The translations under genes and the position numbers were made by a program. A DNA stretch of 64,000 bases from Monarcha castaneiventris obscurior (lineage: Eukaryota; Chordata; Aves; Passeriformes; Monarchidae), in the NCBI GenBank assembly GCA_026261815.1, contig JAMPIT010000437.1:7018001-7082000 (forward strand), written 5' to 3'. How positions within the stretch are numbered: position 1 is the stretch's first letter; every line of letters starts with the position of its first letter. Below, in pieces: positions 18,401-27,400 of this stretch. The notes beneath the pieces were generated by a model that did no database searches, was not told where the DNA came from, and worked only from the letters and a program-made list of their open reading frames with translations.

Positions 18401-21400
18401 CTGACACCCTGTTAGGGTGGTGGTAGCAGTCCAGATGAAGTAGTTCACTTGAAGCGGGGATCCTACGGAAGGTCTGGTCTCCAGCTGAAGGTCCAGTGGT
18501 AGCTCTTGTCCTCCAGGAATCCAGTAGACAGGGCTCCCTTAGGCAGTTCCAAGGCCAGGTTATATCCAGGTGGGAATTCTTGGCTCCTCCCTCCTGGGCG
18601 GAGCCTCTTACAATAGGCTGAGATAAGTCCATGAGTCATGCAGTGGTTTCTTGATTGCCCATTGTCTGTTATCAGGGGTGGGGCACAGCAGGAGATAACA
18701 GCTAATTGCCCACAGCTGGTGGTAATACAATAGGATAAGTCCCTGAGTCATGTGATCTCTTGATGGCCCATTGTTTGTTATCAGGGCTGGGTCATAGCAA
18801 GAGATAACAGCTAATTGCCCACAGCTGGTGGTAATAGTCACAATGGGATAAGTCCATGAGTCATGTGATCTCTTGATGGCCCATTGTTTGTTATCAGGGC
18901 TGGGTCATAGCAAGAGATAACAGCTAATGGCCCACAGCTGGTGGTAATCCAATAGGATGAGATAAATCCATGAGTCATGCAGTGGTCTCTTGATTGCCCA
19001 TTGTCTGTTATCAGGGTGGGTCATAGCAGGAGATAACAGCTAATGGCCCACAGCTGGTGGTAGTAGAATACATCTATATTGTAACCTAGGACATTATCCA
19101 CCCCTTATTCTATTACCATCTGTATCATCTCCTAATTTTACACACAGTTCTCACTTAAGATTAGGTCTTGTGGTACACAACGGGCTTCCCCATCTGCCTG
19201 CATCACCCACCAAGTGTAACCAGGACCTTGGGCAAAAACAACCCCATGGATGGGTTTGCCTTTGCCTGAGGTGGGAATAATGCAAACAGTCTTTCCTAAA
19301 ATACCTCTCGTGTACCACAGGGACTTTATCTCCGTCCACTGTGCGCAAAGGTTCGGACTGGGCAGGACCGGCTTGATTGATGGAGCCTCTTGTCTTGACT
19401 ATCCAGGTGGCCTTTGCTAAGTTCAGTTCCCAATTTTTGAATGTTCCCCCACCAAGTGCCTTCAAAGTTGTCTTAAGTAGTCCATTGCACCGTTCTACTT
19501 TCCCTGCAGCTGGTGCATTATAGGGGATATGGTATATCCATTCAATTCCATGTTCTCTAGCCCAGGTGCTTACGAGGCCATTCTTGAAATGGGTTCCATT
19601 GTCAGACTCAATTCTCTCAGGGGTGCTGTGTCTCCACAGGACTTGCATTTCCAGGCCCAAGATGGTGTTCCGTGCGGTAGCATGAGGCACAGGGTAGGTC
19701 TCTAACCATCCCGTGGTTGCTTCCACCATGGTCAGCACGTAGCGCTTTCCTTGATGGGTTTGGGGAAGGGTGATGTAGTCAACTTGCCAGGCTTCCCCAT
19801 ACCTGTACTTTGACCATCGTCCACCGTACCACAGAGGCTTCACCCGCTTGGCCTGTTTGATTGCAGCACAGGTCTCACAACTGTGGATGACCTGTGAGAT
19901 GCTGTCCACGGTCAAGTCCATCCCTCGGTCACGAGCCCACCTGTACATTGCATCTCTCCCTTGATGACCAGAGGCATCATGGGCCCAACGAGCAAGAAAT
20001 AATTCTCCTTTGTGCTGCCAGTCCAGATCCACCTGTGATACTTTTACCTTGGCAGCTTGGTCCACCTGCTCGTTGTTGCGATGCTCTTCATTAGCCCGAC
20101 TCTTAGGTACATGCGCATCCACGTGTCGAACTTTCACAGTCAGCTTTTCTGCCCGGGCAGCGATGTCCTGCCAAATCTCAGCGGCCCAGATTGGTTTTCC
20201 TCTGCGCTGCCAGTTGGCCTTTCTCCAGCGATCCAACCATCCCCACAGCGCATTTGCTACCATCCAGGAGTCAGTGTAGAGGTAGAGCCTTGGCCATTTC
20301 TCTCGTTCGGCAATATCCAAAGCCAGCTGGAGCGCTTTAAGCTCCACGACCTGACTCGATCCACCTTGTCCCTCGGTAGCTTGTGCAACTCGTTGTGTGA
20401 GGCTCCATACTGCAGCTTTCCCTTTCCGACCTGAGCCTACAATTCGGCAGGAACCATTGGTGAAGAGGGCGTATCATCTTTCAGTCTCCGGCAGCTCGTT
20501 ACTTGGGGGTGCTTCCTCGGCACGTGTTACTTGCTCCTCTGCTTCTTCTGAAGATAATTCAAAAGTCTCACCTTCAGGCCAGTTTGTTGTAATTTTCAGT
20601 ATCTCAGGATGATTCGGGTTTCCAATACGGGCGCGCTGTGTGATGAGGGCAATCCATTTGCTCCACATGGCATCGGTGGCATGGTGGGTAGAGGGAAGCT
20701 TTCCTTTAAACATCCACCCCAGCACCGGTAGTTGGGGTGCCAGGAGAAGTTGTGTTTCTGTGCTGATTACCTCTGAGGCGACTTGGAGTCCTTCATAAGC
20801 TGCCAAGATTTCCTTCTCTGTGGGAATGTAGTTGGCTTCGGACTCTCTGTAACTTCGGCTCCAGAATCCCAGTGGTCGGCCTCGAGTCTCACCAGGCACC
20901 TTCTGCCAAAGGCTCCAGGACAGACCATTGTTCCCAGCTGCAGAGTAGAGCACGTTCTTCACCTCTGGTCCTGTCCTAACTGGGCCAAGAGCTACTGCGT
21001 GAGCGATTTCCTGCTTGATCTGGGCGAAGGCTTGCTGCTGTTCAGGGCCCCAGTGGAAATCGTTTTTCTTGCAGGTAACCAGGTAGAGAGGACTCACAGT
21101 CTGGCTGTACTCAGGAATGTACATCCTCCAAAAGCCTATGGCGCCTAGGAAAGCTTGTGTCTCCTTATTGCTGGTTGGTGGAGACATTGCTGTGATCTTA
21201 CTGATAACCTCGGTAGGAATCTGACACGGTCCATCTTGCCACTTCACTCCCAGGAACTGGATCTCTCAGGCAGGTCCCTTGACTTTGCTCTTCTTGATGG
21301 CAAAACCGGTTTCCAGGAGAATCCGGATGATTTTATCTCCTTTCCCAAATACTTCTGTTGCTGTGTCCCCCCACACAATGATGTCATCAATGCACTACAG

Positions 21401-24400
21401 ATGTTCTGGAGCCTCACCCTTTTCCAGTGCAGTCTGGATCAGTCCATGGCAGATGGTGGGACTGTGCTTCCACCCCTGGGGCAGTCAGTTCCCTATGTAC
21501 TGCACACCCCTCCAGGTGAAGGCAAACTGAGGCCTGCACTGTGCTGCCAGAGGAATGGAGAAAAAGGCATTGGCAATATCGATGGCTGCATACCAGTTTG
21601 CTGCCTTGGATTCCAGCTCGTACTGAAGTTCCAGCATGTCCGGTACAGCAGCACTCAGTGGTGGTGTGACTTCATTCAGGCCACAGTAATCCACCGTCAG
21701 TTTCAATTCTTCACTGGACTTACGCACCGGCCATATAGGGCTGTTAAAGGGTGAGTGGGCCTTGCTGACCACCCCTTGGCTCTCCAGTTCCTGAATCATC
21801 TTATGGATAGGTGCCACAGAGTCTCTGTCGGTGCGGTGTTGCCGGCGGTGCACTGTTGCTGTAGCGATTGGTACCCGCTGTTCTTCAATTCTCAGTAGTC
21901 CTACAGCAGAGGGATCGTCTGAGAGACCAGGCAGGGTATTCAGTTGTCTACAGCTGCTATTCCAAAAGCCCAGCGATGTCCCTTTGGGTCTTTGAAATAT
22001 CCACTCCTGAGACAGTCTATGCCGAGGATGCATGGGGCCTCTGGACCAGTCACAATGGGGTGTTTCTGCCACTCCTTCCAAGTTAAACTTACTTCAGCTT
22101 CCAGTACAGTCAGCTGCTGGGATCCTCCTGTCACCCCAGAAATAGAAATGGATTCAGTCCCCACATACCTGGATGGCATTAGAGTGCATTGAGCGTCGGT
22201 ATCAACCAAAGCCGTATATCTTTGTGGGTCAGACGTGCCAGGCCATCAGATCCACACAGTCCAATAGATCCAGTTATCCCTCTCCTCTCCCTGGCTAGAG
22301 GCAGGGCCCCTCTAATCCTGGTTGTGGTACACGATGCTCTCTTCCTGTGAATGTGCTCCTGAGGTCCCTTCAAGAGGATCAGTCATTCCCATGCCATCTG
22401 GGGTTCTGTCCACAAGAGACTGGAGCAGTGTTCAACCTAGAGGAGCCTCCTGAGGTGGATGTCTCTTTTTTCAATTCACGTACCCGGGCTGCTAAAGAGG
22501 AGGTGGGTTTCCTATCCCACTTTCTCATGTCTTCTCCATGCTCCTGAAGGAAAAACCAGAGATTACGTCGCAGAGTTTGTCTTCTTTCCCTGGCTGGGGA
22601 ATGTCTGCTCCTGATGGCAGAGACTCTTGTTGGCTCCCGTGAGGCATGGTAAATTCCCTCTTTGAGCTCTTAGTTTCTGGTGGCCTTCTTCTATCAAGCT
22701 CCAGACTTGTTCGGCCAGCGTTGTTTCCACCGATGAGACATGGGTGGGGCCATGACACAGCGTAGTGGGGCTGTGACAGTGTCCTCATAGATTCTCAGTT
22801 TGTTGGCTAACACGCCCACCTTGTCCTCTCCTTCCCTCCACTGCAGTGTTGCCAGGTAACAAGAGTATGTCTCTGGTCCGAGCCGTGCAAATCTTAGCCA
22901 CATTTGTGAAGTGCACTGGACATTTGGGCTCTTAGGGAATTTCTCATTTTCCGAGAAAATGGTCTCTAGCACAGCCAATTCCCTCAGGCATCGGATACCT
23001 TGTTCTATCATGCTCCACTTTCCTTGGTGCATCTGGAGGTCTTTTTATCTGTCCCGTACACTTGCCAGCAATCACCGCCAGAGGCTGAGAGTTTCCTGGG
23101 TTCTCCCAATCCCCTGGTCAATGACCACATCCTGGGACAGAGAACCCAGCTGCCTGGCCTCACTTCCGTCCAGAATGGTGTCATTGGCTGCAGCGTCCCA
23201 GATGCGGAGCAGCCAGGTCAGGATGGACTCGTTGGTCTGGCGGGTGAATTCCCTCTGCAGGTCCCGCAGCTCCCCCAGGGACAGAGAGCGAGTGATAATC
23301 TCCGGCTCTGTCTCTTCGGCTGGGTGCGATGGTCCTGCCACATCCTCGTCAGTCACTATGCCAACTGATTTGCTTTTTGATTTCTTTTTCTGGACGGGGG
23401 CAACTGCTACTGGCTTCGGCTGTTCTGGTTCGGCAATGATCTGTGTTGCGATGTCGTCTGCTCTTCTGGTTCTCCTCCTCCTCAAGAAGATGCTGTACCA
23501 CACAAAGTATTGTTCTGTTCCTCAGCATGATGTACACAGTGCTGGTCGTAGAGAAAAAAGTAAACAGGACTGACAGGAAGATTATGCCATCCTTAACATC
23601 CAGCAAGAACTCAATATTGTCAAAAACTGCTGTGCCCGGCCTGAAAGGATGGAAGAAACTGCTGTCTCCTCCTACCCCCAGAGGCTGGGTGCGATTGCTG
23701 AGGAGGTCCCAGACGTAGCAGCTCAGACTAGGCCAGGCAGACAAAACTGAGTATATATTCCAAATGGCATTCATCGCCTCACTGGTTATCATGCAACAGG
23801 CATAGTAAACCAATAAAGCAATTCTCATGCCATTCCCTGGCTGCAACAGGAGCAAAACAACAGGCAAGTAGTTCCCCAGGTGTGGAAAAATACAGAGAGA
23901 AAGATACAGTACCCACATAGACAAGCTGAGCATCATGGTGATAGGATTTCTGTAATAAAGAATTACATTTCTGATTTTCCCTCAGGTCGTCGCCGCACGT
24001 TGGGCGTCAAAATATGTATTGGTTTGAAAACAAACCAGTGGGAGATCGCAAGTTAGGGTTAAGATTTAATAGGAAAAAAAAATTAAAAATAAGTGAAATA
24101 ATACAAGGGAAAGAAAAAAAAAAAACCACTGACAAAGTCAGATACAACCTGACACCCTGTTAGGGTGGTGGTAGCAGTCCAGATGAAGTAGTTCACTTGA
24201 AGCGGGGATCCTACGGAAGGTCTGGTCTCCACCTGAAGGTCCAGTGGTAGCTCTTGTCCTCTGGGAATCCAGTAGACAGGGCTCCCTTAGGCAGTTCCAA
24301 GGCCAGGTTATATCCAGGTGGGAATGCTTGGCTCCTCCCTCCTGGGCAGAGCATCTCACAATAGGCTGAGATAAGTCCATGAGTCATGCAGTGGTTTCTT

Positions 24401-27400
24401 GATGGCCCATTGTCTGTTACCAGGGGTGGGTCATAGCGGGAGATAACAGCTAATTGCCCACAGCTGGTGGTAATAGAATACATCTATATTGTAACCTAGG
24501 ACAACTGGTTAGCCGAAAATGTAGGGAGTTTTAAACAGAAATTAGAAGGAGAGTGCCCTATCAAAGAGAAATGGATCTGTTTTGAGCAAAATACAAAATT
24601 GGGAAAGTTGAGGCAGGGTTCATATCAAAAAGATCAGATTAAAGAAAAAGAGGTACAAGGGCTGATAATAAGGCAGGAAGCGGATATTATCTCAAGCAGT
24701 AAAAACTTGTTCCTTGACTTGGTTGGACGCATAAGTGAAACATTTAATATCACCAACTGCTGGATTTGTGGAGATCCCCAAATGGCTGAAGTATGGCCCT
24801 AGGAGGGCACAGCCCTAAGTCCACAGGAACTTCTAAAATGGGTGAAAACAAGAACCAAGACCTCGGTTAGAAGGAATCCGGAGGAGACCTGGGCCTTGCG
24901 ATCCAAACCAAGAGGGGAAGAGTGCATAAGGAGGAAGGGACTGCGATACACCTCCAAGGTTCGGAGATCTCCCCTGCAAACGTTATTGTACAGTTAATGA
25001 CACCCATGGGAAATGGATACCAAAGGCTCCAACATTATATTGGGCTAGATCGCAAAGGGCGGGATGCACATACGTGAAACATCAAAATTTGTATGAGTGC
25101 ATGACCCAAGATCCTAATCCATTTGTTGACATCCCACAGATATATAAATTTTCGAGTAAGGTGGGAATTAAGGCTACAGCTTCAAGTTTCTGGGTGGCCC
25201 CTGAAGACTTATTCTGGTTATGTGGAGAAAGAGCTTATGTCACACTGCCGGGAGACTGGGGAGGAAGTTGCACTTTAGGAGTAATAAGGCCCTCCTTCTT
25301 TTTGTTACCCGGGGAAGATAGCCATGACCTGAGCATCCCCCTGTACGATTAAAAGGCGAAAATGAGACCTAGCAGGTGGTTCACAAAAGTGGGGAGAAGA
25401 TGAGTGGCCCCCAGAGAGGATCATTCAAACTTATGGTCCAGCTACATGGGCTCAGGATGGGAGTTGGGGATATCGAACCCCGATCTATGTTAAATTGGAT
25501 AATCCGACTGCAGGCAGTCGTGGACCTAATAACCAACCAAACCACCTTAGCCCTAGATCTAATTACATCACAACAAAAACAGATGAGATCAGACATTTAT
25601 CAGAACAGATTGACTTTAGACTACCTTTTAGCAGAAGAAGGAGGGGTATGTGGCAAATTTAATTCCTCAGAATGCTATGAATGTGTAGAAATTGACGACC
25701 ATGGAGAGCCTATCAAAAACATAACCAAAAATATAAGGAAACTAACTCATGTCCCAGTTTAAAGGTGGACCCGTCTGCTAAAAACCAATTGGTGGGAGGA
25801 TTGGTTGAATGGTAAATGGTGGAAAAAGCTGATGTTCTTGGGATTGTGTGCACTAACTAGTATCATTTTCCTTCCATGTTTATTGCCTTGCCTCATTCGA
25901 ATGATTACAAGTATTACTAAAAATTCTATGGAAAAATTAGCTGAGGAAAAATTAATGATGCTGAAAGCAGATCCACAAAAGGATCCCAAAGAGGAGGAGA
26001 ACCTTGAGACGGCAGCTGAAGTGTATAAGATATATCAAAAGTTGAGAAAGATATATGGTGAAAAAGTGTGATAGCAGTGTTGTTGATGCAGGGAAAACCC
26101 TGATCAAAGATTAGAAGGGGGGAATTGTTAAAAGTGTTTTGGCTTCAGTTGTTAGAAGTGTTTTGGTCTTTAATCACAGTTTAAATAAATTAATGGGAGA
26201 ATGCAAGGTTAAGGGGCGGAGAGTTGGGAATGTTTTAGAAAATGTTCTGTTAACTGATGGTTCGGGTTGAGTGTTTGGATGTGTAGTTTATTTGGGCACG
26301 TGCGAGTCGTTCGGAAGTGGGAGGCTCCTGGGGAGGGGCTGAGATGGACGTCACTGCCCCCTGAAACGCACGGCATCATCCTTAGCTCACAGTGAGAAGG
26401 CATGGATTGGACAAAGAGGACAAGCAATAGAATCATCCCCTGGACAAAGGATGGGTCAGGAATGAACAACAGAACGAGCCGATCACATCAAACATGCCAG
26501 TGAAGGATTGAAAGTGACCTGAGCAATCGTGAGCCGAGCCAGAGACTCCATAAACGGGACTGGTGCCCAGCACCGCGCTCTCCTGAGGTGACGCTCACTG
26601 AAGGAGCCCAGCATTGTGCCCATGCTGCTTGGATTGTTCTGCCTTGCTGTTTGTGGTGTCTGGGCTATTCCCTGTACCCTGTCCCCAGTTGCTGCTGCAA
26701 TAAGCATTTAAAAAGATAACTGGCCACAGAAAGAGGCTGTTTATAACACTCTCCCTTCAGAGCAAGGCAGAGGATTTACAGCAAAACATTTTGCTGCACA
26801 ATTCCTATTTGCTTTCGTAAACACTGAATGCATGCAGCAAAAATTAATAGGCATAAAGATGCACAAGTGGATGAATGTACATATACATAGAAAAATATGT
26901 TTCATGTAGCTATGAATACTCCCTGTGATGCAAAAACCCCAGATTTCAGCTCAAAGATCACTATCAGAAACGCTAAATATAACTCACCAGACTTTACACT
27001 TTTTTCCCCCCAGTTTCCTGGATCATCGAAAAACTCCTCCAGACCCCTCCGAGACACAGTTGTGTGCAGGAACTTCACCTGATGCAGGGGCTCAATTTTT
27101 GGTAGGTTCTTGTGGTACAGATTCAGCACCATCCTGCATAAAAGATAGAAGGAAAACTGTGTATGATAAGAAAAATAATATTCCGCTCAATGAGAATGTT
27201 TGTTTCATTCACAAAGGCATAGGTCCTACAGACAGAGCAGGTGTGGGGGTAAAGGCAGGGGACTGGTTAGCTACAGAAATGCAATCTCGGTGTTTTCTCC
27301 TCCCCCTCATCTAATTATCAGTTTTCTATACTCAGAGATAATTAACAATTAAAAATTAAGGAACGGATTTGAGCTATGCTGTACAAGAGTAGATCACAGA

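Larger units (their letters stand above)
18384..24503 (-). mobile_element. Nested ERV: env-less provirus, minus strand, lysine-tRNA-type primer site
   Basis: A complete provirus structure is read on the minus strand: 5' LTR (24503-24015), a primer site 5 nt later, a hydrophobic leader frame, gag-like frames, protease, RT, RNase H, integrase, a purine-rich tract, then the 3' LTR (19093-18384). Flanks are ACTGC (left) and ACTGG (right), a 5 bp target duplication with one mismatch. No env lies between integrase and the 3' LTR. Frames are broken in gag, protease and RT, so it is defective as a whole. The primer site suggests a betaretrovirus/class II-like element, but I would not fix the class without a tree. 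Its transcriptional sense matches MRPL47. Confidence 0.93.
15281..26597 (+). mobile_element. Outer ERV: gammaretrovirus-like provirus, rearranged, carrying two nested insertions
   Basis: Two direct LTRs of equal length (472 bp) bound the element, which lies in MRPL47 intron 2 on the opposite strand to that gene. Between them, in order, are a piece of pol from the RT-connection/RNase H region, a solo LTR of another family, the rest of that RNase H, a 50 bp minisatellite, the start of env, a complete provirus of the other family on the minus strand, the rest of env, a polypurine tract and the 3' LTR. The primer-binding site, gag, protease, the catalytic half of RT and integrase are all absent, so it is defective. 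The gammaretrovirus-like assignment rests on the pol block and on the CWIC motif in the env surface part. No convincing target-site duplication was found: the flanks are CTCT on the left and CTGA on the right. Confidence 0.9.

Noticed and set aside
19894..23573. Several plus-strand frames of 60-220 codons across the nested ERV
   Set aside because: They are antisense to pol and gag blocks with recognisable motifs and have no family pattern of their own.
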